DNA from: Trebonia sp036276115
Lineage (GTDB): Bacteria > Actinomycetota > Actinomycetes > Streptosporangiales > Streptosporangiaceae
Direction: 5' to 3'
Length of the DNA stretch: 64,000 nucleotides
NCBI GenBank assembly: GCA_036276115.1
Contig: DATBEM010000125.1
Span: 1-64,000, forward strand
The position numbers and the translations under genes are program-made. Below, piece by piece: positions 25,161-32,659 of the stretch (position 1 is its first letter; each line of letters starts with the position of its first letter). A model generated the notes under the pieces. The model saw only the letters and a program-made list of their open reading frames with translations, did no database searches and was not told the origin of the DNA.

Positions 25161-25487
25161 GCGCTTCTGAGGGCACTCGACGCGCTGTGGGGCAGCGAGC
25201 CGCCCGCCAGCACCGGCAACGCCCTGGCCGCGCTGGCCAAGCGGCTGCGGGCCAGCCTGGGGGACGGGCGAGGTGCTGTCGCCGATACCGCCACTGAGCC
25301 TGCCGCCGGGCGGCTCGCCGTCGCCGTCGCGGCCGAGCTGCTCAGCCCCCGGCCGGGGCGGGCGACCTCCACTATCGCCCACGCGGGGGCCGGGAGCCAG
25401 GCTCGCGCAGCCGAAGGATCGCCGCCGGCCGCGCCGCACGACTTGCCAATCTTGGCAAGTCGTGGCAACATCCTGGTAAGCACTTGA
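25161..25487 (+). pseudogene. Relic of a BTAD/AfsR-type regulator N-terminus
   Basis: The frame directly after the PL7 stop reads A-L-L-R-A-L-D-A-L-W-G-S-E-P-P-A-S, then N-A-L-A-A-L-A-K-R-L-R-A-S-L-G. This is the winged-helix segment typical of BTAD/SARP-like transcriptional regulators. No start codon lies ahead of it, and the rest of the frame to TGA 25487 is Ala/Arg/Gly-rich without recognisable domains. The region is a decayed gene fragment rather than true intergenic DNA. Confidence 0.5.
25437..25464. promoter_or_regulatory. 28-bp perfect dyad, likely operator
   Basis: CACGACTTGCCAA (25437-25449) and its exact complement (25452-25464) are separated by TC. The dyad ends 50 nt before the ATG of the 108-residue gene at 25515 and is much more AT-rich than its surroundings. 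That position and symmetry suit a repressor or activator site for a dimeric protein. A stem-loop role is less likely because a 2-nt loop cannot form. Confidence 0.6.
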
Positions 25488-25514
25488 GCGCGCCGGACGA
25501 AGGGAGCGTTCCCC

Positions 25515-25841
25515 ATGGCTGACTTGATCCCGCTGCCGGGCGGCTCCTGGCGGCTGTGGTGCACGGTGCCGCTGCGCAGCGGCGGATTCCCGGTGCGCCT
25601 GGTCGACCGGCTGGCGGACCCGGTGCTGGCCGAGGTTGCCGACGGGGCGGCCGGCGACGCGACGGTTGACGTGGGCGGCGGGGTGGCCGGGGCGGAGCTG
25701 CGCGTTGACCCCGAAAGCGGGGAGATCATCGAGGTAACGGAGCTGCGCCCGCAGGCGCGGCGGCACCAGGCCAAGGCCGGCACGCTGGTATTCATGACCG
25801 CTCCGGCCTGCCGAATCACCAGACAAAGGGGACCACGCTAG
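25515..25841 (+). CDS. Small protein resembling a LanB-type dehydratase N-terminus
   Basis: 108 residues, ATG preceded by GAAGGGAG. The first 40 residues (L-P-G-G-S-W-R-L-W, V-P-L-R-S-G-G-F-P-V-R-L-V, L-A-D-P) resemble the opening of lantibiotic/thiopeptide dehydratases. Those enzymes are many hundreds of residues long, so this would be a fragment. The second half is charged and has no clear match. Its TAG stop overlaps the GTG of the next, decayed gene. It could also be an unrelated small protein of unknown function. Confidence 0.4.
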   Translation: MADLIPLPGGSWRLWCTVPLRSGGFPVRLVDRLADPVLAEVADGAAGDATVDVGGGVAGAELRVDPESGEIIEVTELRPQARRHQAKAGTLVFMTAPACRITRQRGPR

Positions 25842-26198
25842 TGCTCAGAAAACACAAGCGCATGGCAGCGATCCTGGCCCCGGCCGCACCCCCGCGAGGA
25901 AGCTCATGCACCTGCCCCTCATCCCCCCGACGCGTGGCCGACGGCGGCTGTCGGCTGGACGCTGGCCTTCAGCTTCCCCAGCGCGACCGAGCCCGTCTCC
26001 GCCAGCACCTGGAACGCGAACTAGGCCGAGAACGGCGCGAGCGTGAACGTCACCCCGCTGGACTGGGACGCCTACCTCGCCCCGGGCGGCGGCAACACGG
26101 TCAGCATCGGCTTCGTCGGCAGCCAGTCCGGCGCCTATCCCTCGCCAAGGACCTTCACCCTCAACGGCGCGGTGTGCACCACCACGTACTCCTCCTGA
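25841..26198 (+). pseudogene. Gutted secreted protein: signal peptide plus CBM2 remnant
   Basis: GTG 25841 opens a signal-peptide-like start (L-R-K-H-K-R-M-A-A-I-L-A-P-A-A). From about 25950, in another frame, the end of a family 2 carbohydrate-binding module is readable: V-G-W-T-L-A-F-S-F-P, then N-V-T-P-L-D-W-D-A-Y-L, G-F-V-G-S-Q-S-G and T-F-T-L-N-G-A-V-C. Within it an amber TAG at 26022-26024 replaces the expected Trp codon. The catalytic domain has been deleted. It is the relic of a secreted glycosidase or CBM2 protein. Confidence 0.75.
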
Positions 26199-26209
26199 CC
26201 ACTGCCAGG

Positions 26210-26256
26210 TAGCGGCGCCCCCGGTCCCGCTCGTGACAGGGCCGGGGCCGCCGCTA
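26210..26256. terminator. Bidirectional hairpin terminator
   Basis: The arms begin TAGCGGCG at 26210 and end CGCCGCTA at 26256, with two single mismatches in roughly 19 bp. The hairpin lies between the CBM2 relic (plus strand) and the convergent acyltransferase-like gene, whose TAG stop forms the end of the right arm. Confidence 0.7.
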
Positions 26257-27258
26257 GAACGGGAAGCGGCCGCGGCGCCAGTGCCAGTGGCGGCCGGCCC
26301 GCAGGTGGTCGATGATCGCCCGCTGGAGCGCGGTGCGGCGCGGCAGCCGGTCCAGCGGCGTGGTCAGGGTGCGGAACACGAACCGCAGCACCTCCACGTC
26401 GCAGTCCAGGCCCTCCGGCTCGGTGTACGGCTCCAGCTCGAACCGGCGCTGGAAGCGGGCGATGTTGGAGCCCGGCGGCAGGTACTCCAGCAGCTGCGGG
26501 TCCAGCAGCCACGAGCCGCAGGCGAACTCCGGGTAGCGCTCGCCGGGGAAGTGGCGGGGGAAGAAGGCGCGGGCCGCATCGAGCGAGGCGTCGACTGCCC
26601 GCGGGGTGATCGGCCCCGCCTCGGGGACGTGCAGGTCGATGGCTGCGCCGCCGCGCTGGTGGTGCAGGCGCCCCAGCTCGTAGACGCCGCCGCGCGCGTG
26701 CAGCGTCAGCCAGCTTTGCATGACCGGCCAGCCCTCGCGGTCCATCCGCCGGTCCACGGCGAGGTTGCGGCCCAGGTCGGCGAGGGTGGCCCAGGACACG
26801 GCGCCGGCGATGCCGTGGTCGCGGTGGTATCCGCGCACGACGTCCACCAGCGCCAGGTAGGCGTACGCGTACAGGTGCCGCCAGGCGGGGCCGCGCTCGC
26901 GCGGCAGCTCCGGGCCCGGCGACAGCCACCCGGAGCCGCCGAGATCGGCCCGGACCAGGGCGATCGAGCGGTCCAGGAGCCAGCGCAGCTCCGGCGTCCA
27001 CGCCGCGGAGCCGGCCTCGGGCCAGCCGGCCATGATCTCGGCCGCGTCGTCTGCCTGCACGGCCAGCCGGCTGAGGATCGCGGGCGCGTCGGCCCGGGCG
27101 GGCAACGGGGCCGAGGGCCGGCCGGCCGCCAGCTGGTGCACGCGCTCGACTTCCGCCAGGGGAACCCCGAGCCGGGCGGCAGCGTCGTTAAGGCGCCCGT
27201 CGTCAAGGCGCCCGTCGTCAAGGCGCCCCCCGTCATGGTGCACGTCGTCCAGGTCCAC
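26254..27258 (-). CDS. Acyltransferase-domain (GNAT-like) protein
   Basis: A 334-residue soluble protein. Its middle and C-terminal regions (S-W-A-T-L-A-D-L-G-R-N, S-W-L-T-L-H-A-R-G-G-V-Y-E-L-G-R-L, F-F-P-R-H-F-P-G-E-R-Y-P-E-F-A-C-G-S-W-L-L-D-P-Q-L) match actinobacterial proteins annotated as acyltransferase-domain or GNAT-like C-terminal. No substrate is known to me. The N-terminus carries an R-L-D-D-G repeat encoded by 15-bp tandem units near 27190-27231, so repeat number may vary. It is divergent from the prenyltransferase and may mark the left edge of the polyketide cluster. Confidence 0.6.
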   Translation of the reverse strand: MDLDDVHHDGGRLDDGRLDDGRLNDAAARLGVPLAEVERVHQLAAGRPSAPLPARADAPAILSRLAVQADDAAEIMAGWPEAGSAAWTPELRWLLDRSIALVRADLGGSGWLSPGPELPRERGPAWRHLYAYAYLALVDVVRGYHRDHGIAGAVSWATLADLGRNLAVDRRMDREGWPVMQSWLTLHARGGVYELGRLHHQRGGAAIDLHVPEAGPITPRAVDASLDAARAFFPRHFPGERYPEFACGSWLLDPQLLEYLPPGSNIARFQRRFELEPYTEPEGLDCDVEVLRFVFRTLTTPLDRLPRRTALQRAIIDHLRAGRHWHWRRGRFPF

Positions 27259-27482
27259 CCGAGCGACCCTACCGGCCGCCGGGACCGGAGCCGGGCGCGG
27301 CCCGCGCCGGCAAATCCGCTAACGGGCCCGTTGACGGATTTATCGCGACCGTTTACATGCACTCACGCAAATCGGTACGGCCGGGCACCGCAAATCGGGG
27401 ATTCACGGATTAGCAATTGATTCCCCAGCTCACGGCGTTACGGTCGGCTACCATATTCGCAGATGCGCCAATGGAGGTTACC

Positions 27483-28400
27483 ATGACCGCTCCCGCTACC
27501 CAGCCGATCGACCTTGGCCTGCTACGGTCCGATCTGCGCCGTTATGCCGATATCGCCGGCGTCCCTTTCGACGCTCCCGCCGTCGACCGGGTAATCGCCC
27601 CGCTAACCGACCTTTTCACCACTGACTTCTGGGTGGGAATACGCACCACCACCAAGCCCGCCGGCAGCCGGGACGTGAACCTTCGCCTCGGCTACACCAG
27701 GGTCCCGCCGATCCCCCGGCTGCGCGAGGCGGGGCTGCTGGCCTACCAGGGGCACCCGATCGAGCGCCTGGCCGACCAGATCGAGCGCCGGTTCGCCGTG
27801 GGCGGATGGGGGGTCGATACCTCCGTCAAGGGCGTGGCCGACAAGGTCTGGCTGGCGTTCCCGGAGCGAGTTCCCCTCGCCGACCTCATGTCCCTGCCCG
27901 ACCTGCCCCCGGCCGTCACGGCCGCCCGCGCGCACTTCGACCGGGCCGGGATGGACCGGGTCGGGCTGATCGGCCTTGACTTCACGAGCCACACCATCAA
28001 CCTCTACGGCCCGGTCTTCCCGCCCGGCACCCTCACCGCCGCGCAGGTCGAGGACATCCTGGCCGGCCTGGGCTTCCCGCTCCCGCCCGGCGAGGAGCTC
28101 CAGCGGAACGCGCGGGCCTTCAACCTCTACCAGACTTTTAAATGGGACTCCCCCGATATCCTCCGCCTGTGCTTCCCCATTATGTGCACCGCGGCCGAGT
28201 TCCCTACGCACTACCATCCGCTCCTCAAGGAATTCGCGGACCACGCCCCCATGCTGGATAGCGCCGCCCGCGACTTTATCCTGTACACCACCTACGGGCC
28301 TCGCGGCCGCTACTACAAGGTCCAGGCCGACTACACCGGCAATCACCGGGCCCTTTACCCCCATCACTACGGTTCGAGCGCGGTACCGCCGCAGTGCTGA
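27483..28400 (+). CDS. ABBA-type aromatic prenyltransferase (Orf2/NphB-CloQ family)
   Basis: A 305-residue soluble enzyme. ATG 27483 follows GGAGG at a normal distance. Family blocks include N-L-R-L-G-Y-T, the G-L-I-G-L-D-F-T-S-H-T-I-N-L-Y strand, F-N-L-Y-Q-T-F-K-W-D-S-P-D and the terminal Y-Y-K-V-Q-A-D-Y-T-G-N-H. Such enzymes form a ten-stranded barrel and attach dimethylallyl or geranyl groups to an aromatic ring, usually without needing a DDxxD motif, and none is seen here. It overlaps the next gene by 7 nt and heads the polyketide operon. It is therefore inferred to prenylate the aromatic polyketide or a precursor. Confidence 0.9.
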   Translation: MTAPATQPIDLGLLRSDLRRYADIAGVPFDAPAVDRVIAPLTDLFTTDFWVGIRTTTKPAGSRDVNLRLGYTRVPPIPRLREAGLLAYQGHPIERLADQIERRFAVGGWGVDTSVKGVADKVWLAFPERVPLADLMSLPDLPPAVTAARAHFDRAGMDRVGLIGLDFTSHTINLYGPVFPPGTLTAAQVEDILAGLGFPLPPGEELQRNARAFNLYQTFKWDSPDILRLCFPIMCTAAEFPTHYHPLLKEFADHAPMLDSAARDFILYTTYGPRGRYYKVQADYTGNHRALYPHHYGSSAVPPQC

Positions 28401-28897
28401 CGGACCCGGCCCGGCCGCTGCCGGCCGCCTCGGGACTGGCTGACCAGGCCGAGATCACCAGCCTGGTCAGCCGGTACTACGCCGTGATCGACGACCGGCG
28501 CATCGACCGCCCGGCGATGGAGGCAGTGTTCACCGCCAGAGCCCGGCTGACGCGGCCCAACGGCACCTCGCTGGTCGGCCCCGCGGCCATCGCGACCGCC
28601 CAGGGGATGAGCTTCGCCCGCTTCCGGGCAACGCACCATGTCAGCTCCGACCACGTCATCGACCTCGACGGCGACAGCGCCCGGCTGCGGGCCAACCTGA
28701 TCGCCATGCACCTGTGGGCCGACGCGGAGCGCGATCCCAACGGGCTGGAAGCGCACTTCCTGGCCGGCGGGGTGATCGAGGCGGTCGCGGCGCGCACCAG
28801 CCAGGGCTGGCGCCTCAGCGAACTGTCACTGCGCAATACGTGGCGCACCGGGAGCGGCCTCAGCGCCATGCTCGCGACCGGGAGACAAGCCGGCTAG
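28394..28897 (+). CDS. SnoaL/NTF2-like protein
   Basis: A 167-residue alpha+beta cone-fold protein starting at GTG 28394, which overlaps the prenyltransferase stop. The opening helix (Q-A-E-I-T-S-L-V-S-R-Y-Y-A-V-I-D) and later strands (H-H-V-S-S-D-H-V-I-D-L-D, L-I-A-M-H-L-W) are typical of the SnoaL-like superfamily. Members in aromatic polyketide clusters act as cyclases or hydroxylases; others have unrelated roles. No cofactor site is expected. Position between the prenyltransferase and the methyltransferase supports a tailoring or cyclisation role. Confidence 0.75.
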   Translation: MLTDPARPLPAASGLADQAEITSLVSRYYAVIDDRRIDRPAMEAVFTARARLTRPNGTSLVGPAAIATAQGMSFARFRATHHVSSDHVIDLDGDSARLRANLIAMHLWADAERDPNGLEAHFLAGGVIEAVAARTSQGWRLSELSLRNTWRTGSGLSAMLATGRQAG

Positions 28898-28920
28898 AAC
28901 GGCAGGAAGGAGCGTGGCCG

Positions 28921-29847
28921 ATGGGAGCCAGCCTTTCGCACCACACTGGAAGCAACGTCCCGCCGGGTGCGGCCACGGCGCGCCTGGCGGCGGGAACCGA
29001 GCAGCGCCTGCGCGCGGCCACCGGGCTGCTCCTGCCGCTGGACGAGGAGCTGGCGCTCCTGGCCGGGCTGCAGGAGTTCGAGCTCGGGCGGTTCCTGCTC
29101 CACAACGCCGGCCTGAACGGGTACTGGACTTCCTATGTATTCCGGTACCAGCCCGGCGACCCGACCGCCACCGCGCTGGAGCACTGGCTGCTGAACCGCT
29201 CGCTCCTGGCCGGGATCAGGGAGCGCTTCCAGCGCTTCCGGGCGCTGATCGCCCGGGAGGCCGCCAGCGGAGCGGTGCTCGCCTCAGTGCCCTGCGGGGT
29301 CATGGACGACCTGCTCAGCCAGGACTACGCGGATGTCGCCGGCCTGCGGCTCATCGGCGTGGACATTGACGCGGAGTCGGTGGACCTGGCCGCGAAGAAC
29401 GCCGCCCGGCGAGGGATGAGCGAGCACTGCCAGTTCCTCGTGCGCGACGCCTGGCAGCTAGGGCTGGACTCGGAGGCCGACCTGCTGGTGAGCAACGGCC
29501 TCAACATGTACGAGCCGGACCGCGACCGGCTGGTCGGGCTGTACCGCAACTTCCGCCAGGCGCTCCGCCCGGGCGGGAAGCTGCTGGTCAGCTTCATCCC
29601 GGCGCCGCCCCCGCCGCCGTGGGCGCAGCCCGCGCACGCGGCCGCCTGGGCCAGGTACGGCATCGGGGAGGCTGACCTGCGCCGCGACATGGCCGTGTTC
29701 GGCGACATCCTGCAGCCCCGGTACCTCAACTTCACCAGCGAGCAGGAGTTCCGCGCGCAGGCGGCCGAGGCCGGGCTGGTCGTCACGGGGATATCCCGCA
29801 ACGCCGGCGGCGCCCTTCCGATCGCGACCGCCGTGCGGCCTCGCTAG
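28921..29847 (+). CDS. Class I SAM-dependent methyltransferase
   Basis: A 308-residue protein, ATG 28921 with GGAAGGAG upstream. The Rossmann core shows V-L-A-S-V-P-C-G-V-M-D-D near residue 120 (motif I position, less glycine-rich than usual), G-V-D-I-D as the acidic strand end, and a later L-R-P-G-G-K-L-L-V-S-F motif. A helical N-terminal region of about 110 residues precedes the core. It is unlike simple small-molecule O-methyltransferases in having that long N-terminus, so the target (oxygen or carbon) is open. Operon position implies a tailoring step. Confidence 0.8.
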   Translation: MGASLSHHTGSNVPPGAATARLAAGTEQRLRAATGLLLPLDEELALLAGLQEFELGRFLLHNAGLNGYWTSYVFRYQPGDPTATALEHWLLNRSLLAGIRERFQRFRALIAREAASGAVLASVPCGVMDDLLSQDYADVAGLRLIGVDIDAESVDLAAKNAARRGMSEHCQFLVRDAWQLGLDSEADLLVSNGLNMYEPDRDRLVGLYRNFRQALRPGGKLLVSFIPAPPPPPWAQPAHAAAWARYGIGEADLRRDMAVFGDILQPRYLNFTSEQEFRAQAAEAGLVVTGISRNAGGALPIATAVRPR

Positions 29848-29872
29848 CGCCGCGACCAGAAATCCGGACACG

Positions 29873-30604
29873 ATGACAGAAGGGCTCGCGCGGCCAGCTG
29901 CCTCCCCGGGAACGCCGAGGTCCTGGCGGATCCTCGTCATTGACAGCGATGAGCGGGGCCGGGAGGACCTGCGGCGGAACCTGGAGCGGAACGGGATTGA
30001 GGTCCAGGGCGCCGCCTCGGGCGAGGCCGCCCTGGAGGCGGACGACCAGGCTGACCTCATCCTGCTTGACTTCGAGCTGGCGGACCTGGACGGCCTGGAG
30101 GTCTGCCGCGCCATCCGCTCGGTCCGCGACACCCCCATCATCGCGCTCACCAGCCGCCGGTCCGAGCTCGACACGGTCCTCGGGCTGCAGGCCGGGGCCG
30201 ATGACTGCCTCGTCAAGCCGTACGGGCTCCGGGAGCTGCTGGCCCGCATCGAGGCGGTCATGCGGCGCGCCCGGCCGCGGGCCGCCCGGCCCCGGACCAT
30301 CGAGTGCGGGCCGCTGCGGATCGACGCCAGCGCCCGTGAGGTGATCTTCAACGGCCAGCGGGTCACGCTGACGAGGAAGGAATTCGACCTGCTGCACATG
30401 CTGGCCGGACGGCAGGGAACGGTCGTCACCCGCCGGGCCATCATTCGCGAGATCTGGGGCGATTCCTGGTCCCAGCGGACCATCGACACCCATGTCAGCA
30501 GCCTTCGCGGCAAGCTGGGGAACGGGACGGTGATCGCGACCGTCCGGGGAGTCGGCTTCATGATCCCGGGAGGCGGGCCGGGCGATCCGCCGACCGCGAC
30601 TTGA
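29873..30604 (+). CDS. OmpR/PhoB-family response regulator
   Basis: A 243-residue two-domain regulator. The receiver has acidic residues D-S-D-E, the phospho-acceptor Asp in I-L-L-D-F-E-L-A-D-L-D-G and the Lys in C-L-V-K-P-Y. A winged-helix effector domain follows at about 140-235 (L-T-R-K-E-F-D-L-L, T-I-D-T-H-V-S-S-L-R-G-K-L). No histidine kinase gene lies near, so it is an orphan. Its place inside the polyketide operon suggests that it switches on the cluster. Confidence 0.9.
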   Translation: MTEGLARPAASPGTPRSWRILVIDSDERGREDLRRNLERNGIEVQGAASGEAALEADDQADLILLDFELADLDGLEVCRAIRSVRDTPIIALTSRRSELDTVLGLQAGADDCLVKPYGLRELLARIEAVMRRARPRAARPRTIECGPLRIDASAREVIFNGQRVTLTRKEFDLLHMLAGRQGTVVTRRAIIREIWGDSWSQRTIDTHVSSLRGKLGNGTVIATVRGVGFMIPGGGPGDPPTAT

Positions 30605-30761
30605 CATTTACCTGACGTGCCCCTGGCCAAGTCCTGCGGTAATCGCGGTTTACCCGGAAAGAGGAAGGAAAGCTTGTCTCAATTTCCTTGAGCGGCCGCC
30701 AGGCCGCCTGACATCATTGTGCGAGTCCGGCCGTCAGGATAGAGGCGTCAGGCAGGAAAAT

Positions 30762-31391
30762 ATGCACACAACCGTGAACCTGAGTAGGATCGGACCCTTT
30801 TCGCCCGCCGAAGCCGGCCGCCTGTTCGGGGAATTCGACGAATCGGGCATGAGCCGGCACCTCGGCGTCCGGCGACGACAGCTTTTCACGTTCAATGACC
30901 TGCTGATCCACGTCCAGGACTTCGATCACGAACCCGGGGAAGGCACCGTCTTTCAGCCCGGCACGGCCTATTCCCCTTTCGACGCGCACGCCACGCGCTT
31001 CTACACGTGGGCGGGAAGGCCGGCCGCGACCACCCCGGCCGTAACCAGCACCGCCCTTTACAGCACGGTCATCGTGGGCCGGATGGACGAGGCGCGGACG
31101 GCGGAGGTCTGCCAGGTATTCAGCGAGCTCGACAGCACGGACTTCCCGGGCAAGATGGGCACCCGGCGGCGGCAGCTCTACCTCTGCCGTGACGTTTACC
31201 TGCACGTCCAGCACTTCACGCAACCGAGCGGCACGGAGCTGATCGACCAGGCGTGGCTGGAGGCCGACCCGCGCTTCATCAAGGCCTGCCAGGAGCTGAT
31301 GGCCATCATCCCGCCGTACGAGCCGCGCGCGTGGACCGTCCCGACCGACTCGGTGGCGACCCGCTTCTATCAATGGGAGGAAGGGCAATGA
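30762..31391 (+). CDS. Duplicated TcmI-type polyketide cyclase
   Basis: 209 residues from ATG 30762, preceded by AGGAAA. Two copies of the small TcmI-like ferredoxin-fold cyclase are joined: about 1-90 and 100-209. Each has an R-R-R-Q-L-F/Y block, an L-I/Y-L-H-V-Q strand and the same ending A-T-R-F-Y-x-W. Ordinary members are about 110 residues and work as dimers, so this looks like a covalent dimer. The function is to guide ring closure of the poly-beta-ketone chain. Its stop overlaps the KS-alpha start as ATGA. Confidence 0.85.
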   Translation: MHTTVNLSRIGPFSPAEAGRLFGEFDESGMSRHLGVRRRQLFTFNDLLIHVQDFDHEPGEGTVFQPGTAYSPFDAHATRFYTWAGRPAATTPAVTSTALYSTVIVGRMDEARTAEVCQVFSELDSTDFPGKMGTRRRQLYLCRDVYLHVQHFTQPSGTELIDQAWLEADPRFIKACQELMAIIPPYEPRAWTVPTDSVATRFYQWEEGQ

Positions 31392-32659
31392 GCGGCCGCC
31401 GCGTCGTCATCACCGGCATGGAGGTGCTGGCCCCGGGCGGCGTCGGGACCGGCCGGTTCTGGGAACTGCTCAGCGCGGGGCGGACGGCGACCCGGGCCAT
31501 CACCTTCTTCGACCCGGCCCCGTTCCGGTCCCGGGTAGCGGCGGAGATCGACTTCGACCCGTATGCCCATGGCCTGACTCCGCGGGAGGTCCGCCGGATG
31601 GACCGCGCCGCCCAGTTCGCGGTGGTCGCCGCCCGTGGTGCCGTCGCCGACAGCGGCCTCGAGCTGGGCCGGCTGGACCCGTACCGGATCGGCGTCACCA
31701 TCGGCACCGCGGTCGGGGCCACGACCCGGCTCGACGCCGACTACCGCGTGGTCAGCGACGACGGCCGGCTGGACCTGGTCGACCACGCCTACGCGGACCC
31801 GTTCTTCCATGACTACTTCGTCCCGAGCTCCTTCGCGGCCGAGGTCGCCCGGACGACGGGCGCGCAGGGCCCGTGCAGCGTGGTGTCGGCCGGCTGCACC
31901 TCCGGAATCGACTCGGTTGGCCTCGCGGCCGAGCTCGTCCGCGAGGGGAGCGCCGACGTCGCGATCACCGGGGCGACCGACGCGCCGATCTCCCCGATCA
32001 CCATGGCCTGCTTCGACGCGATCAAGGCGACGACACCGGACTACGACGAGCCCGCGCGGGCCTCCCGGCCGTTCGACGCCACCCGCAACGGGTTCGTCCT
32101 CGGCGAGGGCGCCGCGATCTTCGTCCTGGAGGAACTGCGGGCCGCGCGGCGGCGCGGTGCCCGGGTCTACGCGGAGATCGCCGGCTACGCCACCCGCAGC
32201 AACGCGTACCACATGACCGGCCTGCGGCCCGACGGGGCGGAGATGGCCGAGGCGATCCGGGCCGCCCTGGGCCAGGCCCGGCTGGCCGCCACCGCGATCG
32301 ACTACGTCAACGCGCACGGATCGGGCACCCGGCAAAACGACCGGCACGAGACCGCCGCGTTCAAGGCCAGCCTGGGCCATCACGCGTACCGCACGCCGGT
32401 CAGCTCCATCAAGTCGATGGTCGGCCACTCCCTGGGCGCGATCGGCTCGATCGAGATCGCGGCGTCCACCCTCGCGATCAGGAACAACGTGGTGCCGCCG
32501 ACCGCGAACCTGCACGCCCCCGACCCCGAGTGCGACCTCGACTACGTGCCGCTGACCGCCCGGGAGGGCCGGGTGGACGCGGTCCTGACCGTGGGCAGCG
32601 GCTTCGGCGGGTTCCAGAGCGCGATGGTGCTGGCCCAGCCGGAAGGGAGCGCCGCATGA
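31388..32659 (+). CDS. Type II PKS ketosynthase alpha subunit
   Basis: A 423-residue beta-ketoacyl synthase. The active-site Cys170 lies in V-S-A-G-C-T-S-G-I-D. The two catalytic histidine motifs are N-A-H-G-S-G-T and G-H-S-L-G-A-I-G, and K-S-M-V precedes the latter. Together with the beta subunit and carrier protein it builds the poly-beta-ketide from malonyl units. ATG 31388 overlaps the cyclase stop by 4 nt, and its own stop overlaps the KS-beta start by 4 nt (ATGA both times), giving tight co-translation. Confidence 0.97.
   Translation: MSGRRVVITGMEVLAPGGVGTGRFWELLSAGRTATRAITFFDPAPFRSRVAAEIDFDPYAHGLTPREVRRMDRAAQFAVVAARGAVADSGLELGRLDPYRIGVTIGTAVGATTRLDADYRVVSDDGRLDLVDHAYADPFFHDYFVPSSFAAEVARTTGAQGPCSVVSAGCTSGIDSVGLAAELVREGSADVAITGATDAPISPITMACFDAIKATTPDYDEPARASRPFDATRNGFVLGEGAAIFVLEELRAARRRGARVYAEIAGYATRSNAYHMTGLRPDGAEMAEAIRAALGQARLAATAIDYVNAHGSGTRQNDRHETAAFKASLGHHAYRTPVSSIKSMVGHSLGAIGSIEIAASTLAIRNNVVPPTANLHAPDPECDLDYVPLTAREGRVDAVLTVGSGFGGFQSAMVLAQPEGSAA

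Noticed and set aside
24348..25826. 492-codon minus-strand frame spanning PL7 and the downstream relics
   Set aside because: Overlaps a well-supported secreted lyase with its own promoter; composition is that of an antisense frame.
27189..27231. Tandem 15-bp repeats as a possible CRISPR or VNTR
   Set aside because: No spacers; the units are contiguous and code for R-L-D-D-G pentads at the start of the acyltransferase-like protein.
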